Assembly: GCA_003054665.1 (NCBI GenBank)
Contig: QAYY01000014.1
Location: 93,152-157,151 of the forward strand
Length of the DNA: 64,000 nt
Direction of reading: 5' to 3'
DNA from: Opitutaceae bacterium EW11
GTDB lineage: Bacteria > Verrucomicrobiota > Verrucomicrobiia > Opitutales > Opitutaceae
Shown: positions 45,064-53,756 of the stretch, one piece after another
Layout: each line of letters starts with the position of its first letter
Numbering within the stretch: position 1 is the stretch's first letter
The notes under the pieces: model-generated
Database searches by the model: none
Seen by the model: the letters and a program-made list of their open reading frames with translations, nothing else
Told to the model about the DNA's origin: nothing
Position numbers and translations under genes: made by a program

Positions 45064-46674
45064 CTATTCCGTGGGAATCAAACGGACGAGAACGACGCCG
45101 TGCGAGGCGACCTTCGTTTCGAACTTGTCCTTGAAATCGCCGAGGTCCTTTTGGCGCCAGAGATCGCGCACGCGGAACGTCGTGCCAACCTTCGCGGTGG
45201 GAAGCGTTCCCCAAGGGCCCCAGCTCACGCCGACCGTGGTTTCGGTTTCCCCGCGATTGAACAATCCCACGGCGACGGAGCCGTCTTCCAGTGTCTTCGC
45301 GTAGACCACTCTTCCGTCCTGATTGCTGAACTGGGTCGCCTGTTTGCCGAGAGAGTCCTGGTCGACGGCCAGCACTTCGTCGTTCGTGAGCAGACTGAGA
45401 GTGAACTCGTCGATTTGCGCGAGATCGCAGCCGAGGAGAAGCGGCGCGGAAAGGAGACACCAAAGACTCATGTGTGTATATTGCTCGTCCGGCGTGAGGC
45501 GTGTGGGATGCAGATTGGGCCCCCAGCCCACATGCCCGAGCACGAGCATGTCGGGATCGCTCCAGTGACCGGCACCTGTGTAAGCCGCCCACCGGTCCTG
45601 GGAAAATCCGTTGCGGCTGACGCTTTCCCAGGTGTCCACGATGTCTCCGGTTGTCCGCCAAACCTGCGCGAGTCGCTGGTAGTTCGGCGCCTCGTCGTAG
45701 AGTCCGGTGTTCGAGAGACTATATACGATGTCGCGGCCGGTGGACCGGAGCGCCTGCGTCATCTCCTGCACGTGTGGTACGTCGTTGGGAAACCAGTCGT
45801 ACTTCAGGTAATCCACGCCCCACTGCGCCCATTGGCGAGCGTCCTGCGAGGCGAACGAATACCGACCGAAGTTCCAGTTGACCCAATTGGGCTTCGCATC
45901 GGGCGCCTTCGGATCCTTGTTCAGTTTATAGAATTCATCGACGTCTCCAGAGACCACCCACGGATACGTGCCATCCGCGTTGTCGGAAGATCCGCCCACG
46001 TAGCCGGCATAGGTGCCGCGCCAAGGGCTCGAGTAGATGCCGAACTTCAGTCCCAGCGTGTGAATCTCGTTGGCCAGCGCCGCCATGTCGGGGAACTTTT
46101 TGTTCGGCTGGATCGCGTTGAATTCTCCGCCGCGCGGCCCCTGCCACCCGTCATCGATGTTGATATAAGTCCACCCATGCTCGCGCAGACCCTTCGCCGC
46201 CATGGCTCGCGCGGAGCTGAGCACGTGCTCCTGGCTGACGGCGTCGCCCCAGCAGTTCCAGCTGCTCCATCCCATGGGCGGCGTCAGGGCGATTTGCTCT
46301 CCCGCCACGATCCGGAACGCCTTGGTCCCTTCGCCGAGCGCGTTTCTTGCGCGCAGGATCACGCGGTATTCACCCGGCTCGGACACTCTGCCTGTGATGT
46401 GTCCCGTGTTTGGATTCACCGTTAATCCCGCGGGCAGTCCGTCCGCCGCGAATGCCATCGGGCGCACGCCTGTTGCTGGGATTGCGTAGAAGAACGGAGA
46501 TCCCGGACGGACCCCGAAAACCGTCGGCCCGTTGACACGCGGTGACGCCGGTGCTGACGGCGTCAGAATCATCGAAGCCGCCGGAGGGGCGCCGTCAGGG
46601 CTCGCTGCCAGAACGCCCGCGCCGAGCAGGCCGAAGATCAACGAGGTGCAGTGTAGGATGGAGCGGTGTATCAT
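45064..46674 (-). CDS. GH27 alpha-galactosidase
   Basis: A 536-residue exported glycoside hydrolase of family 27. It has a signal peptide (HCTSLIFGLLGAGVLAASPD), then an immunoglobulin-like putative-Ig module (about 50-130, GLTVNPNTGHITGRVSEPGE). The (beta/alpha)8 barrel begins LTPPMGWSSWNCWGD and contains YINIDDGWQGPRG. The nucleophile Asp is in VDYLKYDWFPND and the acid/base Asp in GHWSDPDMLVLGH. A C-terminal beta domain follows (ASHGVVLVRLIPTE). It releases terminal alpha-galactose from oligosaccharides or galactomannan. ATG 46674 starts the signal peptide. It is a single gene. Confidence 0.92.
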   Translation of the reverse strand: MIHRSILHCTSLIFGLLGAGVLAASPDGAPPAASMILTPSAPASPRVNGPTVFGVRPGSPFFYAIPATGVRPMAFAADGLPAGLTVNPNTGHITGRVSEPGEYRVILRARNALGEGTKAFRIVAGEQIALTPPMGWSSWNCWGDAVSQEHVLSSARAMAAKGLREHGWTYINIDDGWQGPRGGEFNAIQPNKKFPDMAALANEIHTLGLKFGIYSSPWRGTYAGYVGGSSDNADGTYPWVVSGDVDEFYKLNKDPKAPDAKPNWVNWNFGRYSFASQDARQWAQWGVDYLKYDWFPNDVPHVQEMTQALRSTGRDIVYSLSNTGLYDEAPNYQRLAQVWRTTGDIVDTWESVSRNGFSQDRWAAYTGAGHWSDPDMLVLGHVGWGPNLHPTRLTPDEQYTHMSLWCLLSAPLLLGCDLAQIDEFTLSLLTNDEVLAVDQDSLGKQATQFSNQDGRVVYAKTLEDGSVAVGLFNRGETETTVGVSWGPWGTLPTAKVGTTFRVRDLWRQKDLGDFKDKFETKVASHGVVLVRLIPTE

Positions 46675-46908
46675 GAAAGGATCGGGTATAGATTCAGCCG
46701 TGCCGGCGCGCAGGAGGGTATGAAGTGGGGACAAAGCGACGCGGGCGTCGGAAACCAGGAGGCATCCGAACCGCCAACAAACGTATCCAAGCTTCGCGGG
46801 CTCGCCTGCCGCACGGAAGCCAAATCAATCTCAGAGGCGCGGGGGTCCCGCCCCGGTCACCTCTTGTTGGAAAAGCGTCCGCGGTCCGCCCCGGTTCGGT
46901 TCTCCCCG

Positions 46909-47322
46909 TTAATTCGTCGAAGTTGCGGTTTCGCTCAGCGACTCGCGGGTCTGCATCGCTTCGAGGAGGCGCTCTTTCGCGAGCAGCAGGTCTTCTGCGG
47001 AAAGCGTACCGCTCTTTGCGCGCACCTTCAGATCCGCGACCCGCTTTTCGTACATCTCGACGATCAGCCCCTGCTGTTTGAGCTTTTCCTCACGGTTTTT
47101 CGCGGCGTCCCGGCGAAACGTCAGCAATGCCAACCGCGAACTCAATACGGCTTGTTCGTCACAGCCTCCCACGCGATATCGCGCCTCTCTCGCAGCGAGG
47201 ATCTCGGACAACACCGCGTCGCGATCTCTGACGATCTGCGCGTACCTGGGATTCTCCCCTCGCCCAAGCGTCGCAAAGAGCAACGCGACCACGACTATTC
47301 TGACGACTGTGAATGGCTTCAT
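46909..47322 (-). CDS. Exported coiled-coil protein, unknown
   Basis: A 137-residue protein with a signal peptide (TVVRIVVVALLFATLGRGEN) followed by an almost wholly helical, charged body with heptad-like spacing (NREEKLKQQGLIVEMYEKRV, LLLAKERLLEAMQTRESLSE). It is probably a periplasmic coiled coil. I recognise no family. ATG 47322 is chosen to include the complete signal peptide. It is followed upstream on the same strand by another small exported gene (47479). Confidence 0.7.
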   Translation of the reverse strand: MKPFTVVRIVVVALLFATLGRGENPRYAQIVRDRDAVLSEILAAREARYRVGGCDEQAVLSSRLALLTFRRDAAKNREEKLKQQGLIVEMYEKRVADLKVRAKSGTLSAEDLLLAKERLLEAMQTRESLSETATSTN

Positions 47323-47478
47323 GATAGAGTGTTTCGCCTCTCCCCATGCCGGAATACTGTCCACGCTACTAACGAGGGGAATCTGAGCAAGAATGTGCTT
47401 GGGCCGTCATTCACCGAAACCACCGGAAACGATTGATGGAAGTGGCGGTTGAACCCACCACCTCACCCCCGAGCGCTA

Positions 47479-48081
47479 TCAGCGGCTCTGAACTCGAATA
47501 CTGGCGAAGAATCGTTTTGCCACCGGATCGTCCGAAGTGACCCCGACCGCTTGAACGCTGAAAACGTACATCTCCTTTCCGAGAAGAAACACCCAGGTCT
47601 CCCGCCGCAGCTTCGATACGGTGTCCACCAGAACCAATCTCCGCCCAGCATGCCCGGAGATCTCCACCTTCTCGTCGATTTCCGTCTTCACCGCACTCCC
47701 CGGGAACTCCGCCTCTTCGCTTTCTTCGTAGGCCTTCGGGCTCAGGACAAATCCCGCAGAGGTCCGAGCCACCAGGAACACCGCAGCCTCATGCAGGCAG
47801 GACACGCGGCTCCGGAGCATTGGCCCACGCGCGCCGACACTCGTGTTTTCAGATATCTCTGGCTTTCCCGGGAGCTCCGCACTGAAGAGCCACCCAGGCC
47901 GCTGGAACGTCACCGGCTCGGCGTCCAACCCCGCCGCGACAACGATGTAGAGAAGAAGACCGGCGACCGTTCGTCCCAGGAGCCCGCAGCGGGTCGGCGG
48001 AATCCTGCCCTGCGAGTCACGGATACCCGTTGGGCGCACAGCTGTGGAAGAGACGGAATCGGCGTGTCGAGAAAGTCTCAT
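47479..48081 (-). CDS. Exported hypothetical protein
   Basis: A 200-residue protein with a hydrophobic N-terminal segment (GLLGRTVAGLLLYIVVAAGL) that could be a late signal or anchor; the true start may therefore lie inside, nearer to that segment. The mature part (FQRPGWLFSAELPGKPEISE, LSPKAYEESEEAEFPGSAVK, SKLRRETWVFLLGKEMYVFS) resembles PsbP/DUF1795-like small beta-sheet proteins, which is only a fold guess. ATG 48081 is used. A 12-base C run lies about 170 bp upstream. Confidence 0.6.
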   Translation of the reverse strand: MRLSRHADSVSSTAVRPTGIRDSQGRIPPTRCGLLGRTVAGLLLYIVVAAGLDAEPVTFQRPGWLFSAELPGKPEISENTSVGARGPMLRSRVSCLHEAAVFLVARTSAGFVLSPKAYEESEEAEFPGSAVKTEIDEKVEISGHAGRRLVLVDTVSKLRRETWVFLLGKEMYVFSVQAVGVTSDDPVAKRFFASIRVQSR

Positions 48082-48252
48082 GCGACTATTCAAGGCAAGA
48101 CCCCGACCAGATCAACAGGCGACTCCGCCCGTAGTGGCACACGAGGTGGAGGTGGAGCATCACCGAAACCACAACGATCGGCGATCGACGCCGTAAAGAG
48201 CCATCGAGGCAGCCTCGGCAAGACGCTTCACCCGGAGGGTGAGGTCGCAACG

Positions 48253-48264
48253 CCCCCCCCCCCC
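48253..48264. repeat. Poly-C tract (12 bases)
   Basis: An uninterrupted run of 12 C between the toxin-like gene (stop at 48298) and the gene starting at 48081. Such runs slip during replication and can vary in length between cells. Confidence 0.9.
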
Positions 48265-48297
48265 GGGATAGACTCAATCTGAGAATGCGCTCCTGAA

Positions 48298-49458
48298 TCA
48301 GGAGTTGGTCGGGACGTTTTCGGGCCAAACGTCCCATTCGATCCGGTCAGTGAATACCGACCAAGGCGGAGTCACCGTAACCAGACGCGAATTCCGCAGA
48401 GTGTATTCATCGATCACCTGCCACAGCACCAACCGACAGGCCTGGATCGGCGTGAATTCGATCGTCTCCGTTTGGTCGATGTACTCCTCGTGTTTGCTCT
48501 CGCGTTGTTCCAGGTCGCGACGCTGCCACGAGTATTGCGCGCTCAGTTCGCCGGCGACCTTCCAGTTCGCGCCGCCTTTTTCGCTCGGTGCCGCCTGCCC
48601 GCCCTCCCCGCTCACCTTCGCCGTGACCACCACCCCGACAGTCGTTTCGACGGTGCGCAGATCGGTGCAGGAGCTGCCGTGATGAACCGCCTGCGTCAGG
48701 GTCTGCTTCTGTCCGAGCGCGTACGTCCATTCTTTGACCTTTTTCCACTTCCGAACGCGTTCGAGGTAATAGTACGGATTCATCAGCGCCTGATCGACTT
48801 TGTTGCCGTACGTCGGATCGTTGATAAAGACCGATGGCAGCACGTCGATGCCTATCAGATAACCCGAGGCGGGTTCGACCGGGCTCGAGCCGTCCGCGGG
48901 GATTTCCGGATGAGTCGGTATCTGGTCGGGATTATAGATCGTTCGGTTGTTCAGCAGCGCTGCGTATGTTTGAGCGCTGGGCGCGACGTCGTCGACCGGT
49001 TCGAGGATGAAACGCTGTTCGTCTCCGTGCGTTTCCGGCCATCGCAGGATGTTCCCGTTGGACCCCACCGCGACAAACTGATGATCCTGCTGATCCTGGA
49101 TATTCCAGGAACCGTCTGAGGTCCGGTAATTGATGAACCGGAAGAGCTGTTCCGGTCCTCCCGTATCGGCCCAGCGGAGAATATTGCCGTTGCTGCCGAC
49201 CGCCATGCATTCGCCGTTTTGCTGAGTGAAGATCTTGCAATAGCCTTCCGCGTCCTCCGGCATGAGCAGCCATTTCTGTTCGGCGCCTCCTGTCGCTGCC
49301 CATCTCAGGATGTTTCCGTTGCTGCCCACGGCTACATATTCGCCGCGCGTCAGTTCCTTTATCCGAAAGAAACACGTATTTTGCGAGCTATTCAGCACGA
49401 GAGTCTGCAGGAACTGCAGCGAGACCTCGGTGGTGCTTAATACTGCTGTGCTTGTCAT
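48298..49458 (-). CDS. Probable pore-forming toxin with beta-trefoil lectin head
   Basis: A 386-residue protein in two parts. Residues about 30-155 contain three near-identical repeats with a period of about 44 residues (YVAVGSNGNILRWAATGGAE, CMAVGSNGNILRWADTGGPE, FVAVGSNGNILRWPETHGDE), the layout of a beta-trefoil sugar-binding domain. Residues 160-386 are rich in Thr/Val/Ser strands (LRTVETTVGVVVTAKVSGEG, then WSVFTDRIEWDVW), as in aerolysin-like beta-pore-forming toxins. No Sec signal is seen, so export would be by another route or on lysis. ATG 49458 follows AAAGGA 8 bp upstream. The unknown gene at 49822 lies upstream on the same strand. The toxin role is inferred from architecture. Confidence 0.65.
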   Translation of the reverse strand: MTSTAVLSTTEVSLQFLQTLVLNSSQNTCFFRIKELTRGEYVAVGSNGNILRWAATGGAEQKWLLMPEDAEGYCKIFTQQNGECMAVGSNGNILRWADTGGPEQLFRFINYRTSDGSWNIQDQQDHQFVAVGSNGNILRWPETHGDEQRFILEPVDDVAPSAQTYAALLNNRTIYNPDQIPTHPEIPADGSSPVEPASGYLIGIDVLPSVFINDPTYGNKVDQALMNPYYYLERVRKWKKVKEWTYALGQKQTLTQAVHHGSSCTDLRTVETTVGVVVTAKVSGEGGQAAPSEKGGANWKVAGELSAQYSWQRRDLEQRESKHEEYIDQTETIEFTPIQACRLVLWQVIDEYTLRNSRLVTVTPPWSVFTDRIEWDVWPENVPTNS

Positions 49459-49821
49459 GGTAATGCATCCTTTAATACTGGCATTGCTACGACTCAGCCC
49501 GTGACCGAGCTTGTCCGTCATGCGGGCAGGCCTTTATTGGCGTCGAAACCCGCCGTATCTGCACGGCGAGCCCCGACGCGCCAAACTACCAGACCTCCGA
49601 AGACTACACTTCAAAAGTCGGTAGTACAGTCGAAGCGCTGCGAAAACCTGCAGAATATTCCATGGACACATCGGGGAGCCCGATTTCGTTGATACAATAG
49701 GACTCGTCGCCGCGCCGCTGAAACGAGCGCCGCCCGCATAGCCGGGGCTCCGTGATAGAAATCAGACCGTCGGAATGGATCGCGATTTCCCCCGCGATTT
49801 TCACCAACGGCCCGGGCAAAA
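49459..49821. other. Intergenic region before the toxin-like gene
   Basis: Contains the ribosome-binding site of the toxin-like gene and probably its promoter. No gene recognised. Confidence 0.4.
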
Positions 49822-50628
49822 CTAGATCGGCGGCAATTCGAGTTGGGCGATATAGCCCGGTATGTATTCCCGAATCCTCTTATAGATTGCCGGATCGGTC
49901 TCCATCAGGAACGACTCTTCGATCGCCACATGCGAGGTCCATTGCTCGAACGAGAGGTGCTCGTGAGCGAACTTGAAGAGCAGTACCTGCGTGAAGTCGC
50001 GCTGAGAGGAGATCTGATACGCCATCAAGGCGACGCTCAGCCCGCCGTGCAGCGAATCGAGTTCCGCCGCCGAAACTTGAAATGCGGCGACTCTCTTTCG
50101 TTGGACCTGGCGATTGAAGATCGTGAACCACGGTGCATCGCCCTTGTAGTCCCGCAGGGCCTCGATCGATGCCGCGACCAACCGGTACGCGAGGCTGGCG
50201 GTGCCGCCAAGGAGGCCCGCGGCCAGCGCCAGCACGGCCTGGTGCACCTCCGAAACCGAACCCACGCCTTCGTAGTCGCCGAGACGGTGGTCCGCCAGCA
50301 CCCATCCCAGGTTATTGAGCGTCGCGAAATACACTTCGTACCATGCGGCGAAATCCTCCCGGGAGTTCTGCTGGGGAACGCGTGCGGTGGCCGCCAATTG
50401 AGCGATCAGCGCGGAGTGCATCATCGCCCGCCGCAGATTCTGCTCCACCCCATGTGCGAACACCTGCACTTCGGATCCCACCACCACCGATTGATTTTGT
50501 TCTGTGGCTGGATTGAAGCCGACGGCTCTCGGGGCCAGCAGCGATTTTCCCGGGCCAAATGTCTGCGGAGTCAGCGGGATGTTTCGAACAAAACTCACCG
50601 CGTCTGCTACCGAATGCTGTGCGTGCAT
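49822..50628 (-). CDS. Unknown 268-residue helical protein
   Basis: A 268-residue protein with no recognised family. After an extended start (SLLAPRAVGFNPATEQNQSV) it is mostly helical (LRRAMMHSALIAQLAATARV, EVHQAVLALAAGLLGGTASL, ALMAYQISSQRDFTQVLLFK). It has no signal peptide; one stretch (VLALAAGLLGGTASLAYRLV) is hydrophobic enough to insert into or contact a membrane. ATG 50628 is supported by GGAGG 5 bp upstream. It lies in front of the toxin-like gene in the same direction, so it may be a partner, chaperone or second component. That link rests on position alone. Confidence 0.65.
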   Translation of the reverse strand: MHAQHSVADAVSFVRNIPLTPQTFGPGKSLLAPRAVGFNPATEQNQSVVVGSEVQVFAHGVEQNLRRAMMHSALIAQLAATARVPQQNSREDFAAWYEVYFATLNNLGWVLADHRLGDYEGVGSVSEVHQAVLALAAGLLGGTASLAYRLVAASIEALRDYKGDAPWFTIFNRQVQRKRVAAFQVSAAELDSLHGGLSVALMAYQISSQRDFTQVLLFKFAHEHLSFEQWTSHVAIEESFLMETDPAIYKRIREYIPGYIAQLELPPI

Positions 50629-51359
50629 GGTGACCTCCTGTCGAATGCTGGTGCGTCGCCACCAAACTCGGATGGTCCGGTCGGCTTCGCCTGCTCTTTT
50701 GCTGTTTCGGCGATTCGATCCCGATTGAGGAAGCAAGCTTCCGTTTCGATCTACGCGCCATAGCTCCGGCACGTCTCCCGGTGATCGCAATCTCGACCGC
50801 CGGGCCGCGCCGAAGAAGGCGGCGACGTCAATAAACTCACGATGATCGGTTTCACGAATCGGACAGCGAAAAAAGTCCGTGCGGCCGCGCAGAGCCGTCC
50901 ATCCGCCTCTCGCGTCTCCGCGCCCCACTCCTGCTGCCGCGGCGTTGGGCACAGCCCGCACGACACCCTGCCTGCATCGATGGGGCGCCGAGTCCGGCGC
51001 GTCCGGAGTCGACCTGGCGCGCCGGCCTCCTCGCGGTGGCCCATCCCGCACGGTTTGTATCCGGCTTTCGCGTACCTATCGGAGCCGATCAACCTATCCC
51101 ATCCGGCCTTTGCCTCTCCACCTCCTCGGCAGAGGCGGAGAGACTCCTGCTGAGGCCGTGACGTCGACCACCCCTCGGGGATATCTACGATTTCTGTATT
51201 CGGATCGGTCACACACGTTTGTTCGTCGTGGGTCCGCCCAACCGCTCTCGATTCGGAGGAGATTCTTGCCGCCTGCTGCGGCGCGGCGACTTTCTTCGAT
51301 TAGGGAGAACCTGCGCTGGAGTTTTCCGCCGCATCGTTTCTACTCCTCTGACAGACCCC
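50629..51359. other. Divergent intergenic region
   Basis: About 730 bases between the unknown gene (minus) and the response regulator (plus). Only Arg/Pro-rich frames typical of random GC-rich DNA were found. It presumably holds both promoters. Confidence 0.45.
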
Positions 51360-52007
51360 ATGCATCGAGTTGTCTTGATCGAAGACCAAGTGATGTTCCG
51401 CGCCTCGCTGGCTGTGCTGCTCCAGTCGCGCTTCGCTGGGACGCAGGTGATCGGTGAATTCGATTCCGGCGAATCGTTCTTCGCGGCCGCGCCCAAGCTC
51501 GGCCAGATCGACCTCGTTCTGCTCGATATTCAGCTCCCGGGCGAGGACGGGGTATCGCTGGCCGGTCGGTTCGAAAAGGAACTGCCGGGCACCAAGATCA
51601 TCCTCCTTTCATCGGTCCGCGCCGACTACGTGCTGCACCGCGCGTTGCAGTCGGGAGCCGACGGTTACGTGCACAAAGACGACCCGCCGGAATCTCTCGC
51701 CAGCGCCATCGACACCGTCCTCGGCGGCGGCTGCTATTTCGGACATACGATTCAGCAGTTGCGGCGGCAGATGGGTGTGAATCCCGGCTGCTTCAACAAG
51801 GTGCTTTCGCCGAAGGAGCAGGAGGTGCTCGAGTACCTCGGCCAAGGGCTATCCAACGAAGAAGCCGCGCCGATCCTCGCCCTTTCGCCCGAGACCGTGC
51901 AGACCCACCGCCGCAACATCATGCGGAAACTGGGGCTTCACAACGCGACGCAGCTTCAGTCCTACGCCCTGAAGCACGGCTTCACGACGATCTCGGAACT
52001 TCGCTGA
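51360..52007 (+). CDS. NarL/FixJ-type response regulator
   Basis: A 215-residue two-component response regulator. The receiver domain (1-120) has acidic residues at the start (VVLIEDQVMF), the phosphorylated Asp56 in LVLLDIQLPGEDG, and the Lys in DGYVHKDDPPESL. The C-terminal LuxR/GerE helix-turn-helix (LSPKEQEVLEYLGQGLSNEE, ETVQTHRRNIMRKLGLHNAT) binds DNA. ATG 51360 is placed at the first receiver strand. Its 3' end overlaps that of the hybrid kinase by 26 bp on opposite strands, so the two converge and may form a pair, though they are not in one operon. Confidence 0.9.
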   Translation: MHRVVLIEDQVMFRASLAVLLQSRFAGTQVIGEFDSGESFFAAAPKLGQIDLVLLDIQLPGEDGVSLAGRFEKELPGTKIILLSSVRADYVLHRALQSGADGYVHKDDPPESLASAIDTVLGGGCYFGHTIQQLRRQMGVNPGCFNKVLSPKEQEVLEYLGQGLSNEEAAPILALSPETVQTHRRNIMRKLGLHNATQLQSYALKHGFTTISELR

Positions 52008-53628
52008 ACGTCGCGCGCGTTTTCAGCGCCCCTGAAACGATGACGACGACGCGGCGAAGCTCCGCCGCGCACTGTTCGAAAATCGTGTCTCCGTCCTGGC
52101 CGGCATGATCGGTCAGGGCAACCTCGAGCGTTCGCAGAAGCTCACAGAGTGTTCGAGCATTCACCACCAGCGCTGCACTGATCATCCGGTGCGCCACGGC
52201 CGCCGCAGCCTGAGGATCGGAATGCAGGGTCTTCTCCACGGACGCCCATTCTCGCTCGAGTCTCTGGATGAAATCAGGCCCCACGCGCTCGAGAGGCCCT
52301 AGACGAGCCAGCATTTCGACCGTGACCTCACCGGCGCTCCTTTGATCGGTCGGCATCTCGTCCGGTTTTCCCGGTGCCTCGAGATGCCGGAGCGCGACCG
52401 CGAGTTTTTCCAGAGTGAGCGGTTTGCTGAAGAGACCGGACATCCCGACGGCGCGCGCCTCCACTTCCTTCTTGGGACCCGAGTACGCCGTGACCGCAAA
52501 GACCGGAGGCTTCGGTGCGGGGCAAATATCCAACAGTCGTCGCGTCAGCTCGGCGCCATCCATGTCAGGCAGCATCCAATCCGTAAGGACTAGGTCGTAG
52601 CGTCCCTGCGAGGCGAGACTCAGAGCAGTCTTTCCGTCCGCTGCCCAGTCCACGGAATAGCCCGCTTCGCCGAGAAGATTCCCGAGCACCATCCGGTTGT
52701 AGTCTTCGTCCTCAATCACGAGAACGCGGCCGCGGGATTGCACAGGTTTCTCCGGGGCTTTCACCACCTCGGCCGTCTTGTCGAAGGTGACGCTGACGCG
52801 CATTTCCGTGGTTCCTCCGAAGCTGGTCGCACGCACGGTGCCGCCCATCGCCTCCGCGTAACGGCGGCACGCATACAGGCCAAAGCCGCTGCCCCCGACT
52901 CGCGAGAGTTTCCCGTAGTCTCCCTGTTCATACCGAACAAACAAGGCGTCGAGCTCGTCTTGCGAAAGATCGGGACCGGTGTTTCTCACCGCCAGCGTCA
53001 CGCCGCATTTGCCCTCTCCTCCGTCGACCACGGCTACGTCGATAATCGCTCCGGGTGGTACGCCGTGGTGGAGCGCATTCCCGATCAGGTGCGCAAGAAT
53101 CAATCCGAGCTTTCCGGAATCGCCCTTCAGCGTCGGCCGAGGCCCCGTCCAGTTGCCGATGCGAACCTTTTCACCCGTCAGGTCCGCCGCGCTCAGCGTC
53201 GTCGAAACGAGCTCCGACAAGGCGAAGACATCCGACCGCGCATCGAGCGAGCCCTTGCGAAAAACAGGCAGGGCAGCCAGGTCCTCTACCGTCGTGCGAA
53301 GATGCTCCGCACAGCGGTGAAGCGCCGAAAGCAGGAACTTCTCGCGCACGCCGAGTTCGCCGTTCCGCAGCATGCGGGACAAGCCGAGCACTCCGTTGAC
53401 CGGTCCGCGCATTTCGTGGCTGAACGCCTGATAGAGCTCCTCCGCGCGCTCCTCCAACTCGGTTAATTCGGCCTGTTTGGCGGCGAGTCTCGCCTCGAGT
53501 TCCCTGCGAGCCCGTGCGGCTCGCCGAGACTGTATCCCGAGCGCCGCAACGCCGGCAAAGGCAGCGAGCACAGCCAATCCGACGCCGAAACCTTCTCCCC
53601 CCACAAACGCAACTGCCGTAGCCGTCAT
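51982..53628 (-). CDS. Hybrid sensor histidine kinase (REC, Hpt)
   Basis: A 548-residue signalling protein. One N-terminal membrane helix (about 10-32) is followed by a short coiled coil (RRELEARLAAKQAELTELEE). The HisKA box has the phospho-acceptor His71 in FSHEMRGPVNGVLGLSR. The HATPase domain shows the N and G boxes (GLILAHLIGNALHHG, GSGFGLYACRRYAEAM). A receiver domain has the Asp in LVLTDWMLPDMDGAEL. A C-terminal Hpt domain has its His in AAVAHRMISAALVVNA. All four relay elements are on one chain. No large sensor domain exists, so it probably reads a membrane or partner signal. It converges on the response regulator at 51360. Confidence 0.88.
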   Translation of the reverse strand: MTATAVAFVGGEGFGVGLAVLAAFAGVAALGIQSRRAARARRELEARLAAKQAELTELEERAEELYQAFSHEMRGPVNGVLGLSRMLRNGELGVREKFLLSALHRCAEHLRTTVEDLAALPVFRKGSLDARSDVFALSELVSTTLSAADLTGEKVRIGNWTGPRPTLKGDSGKLGLILAHLIGNALHHGVPPGAIIDVAVVDGGEGKCGVTLAVRNTGPDLSQDELDALFVRYEQGDYGKLSRVGGSGFGLYACRRYAEAMGGTVRATSFGGTTEMRVSVTFDKTAEVVKAPEKPVQSRGRVLVIEDEDYNRMVLGNLLGEAGYSVDWAADGKTALSLASQGRYDLVLTDWMLPDMDGAELTRRLLDICPAPKPPVFAVTAYSGPKKEVEARAVGMSGLFSKPLTLEKLAVALRHLEAPGKPDEMPTDQRSAGEVTVEMLARLGPLERVGPDFIQRLEREWASVEKTLHSDPQAAAAVAHRMISAALVVNARTLCELLRTLEVALTDHAGQDGDTIFEQCAAELRRVVVIVSGALKTRATFSEVPRSS

Positions 53629-53756
53629 GGCATCCAGTTGGATCTATCGACGGCGCGGCGTCAAAGCATTGGAATGCGCCACCGGGCGCCTTTCCATGAA
53701 TTGATTCCGTCCGGCACGTCTCGTTTCGGGCGGATTCTGCGTCGCCTCCTCGCGGC

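Noticed and set aside
44986..46425. A 479-codon open frame on the plus strand
   Set aside because: Antisense to the GH27 enzyme; no family features.
50751..51212. A 153-codon minus-strand frame in the divergent gap
   Set aside because: Arg/Gly/Pro-rich without hydrophobic core; probably random open frame in GC-rich DNA.
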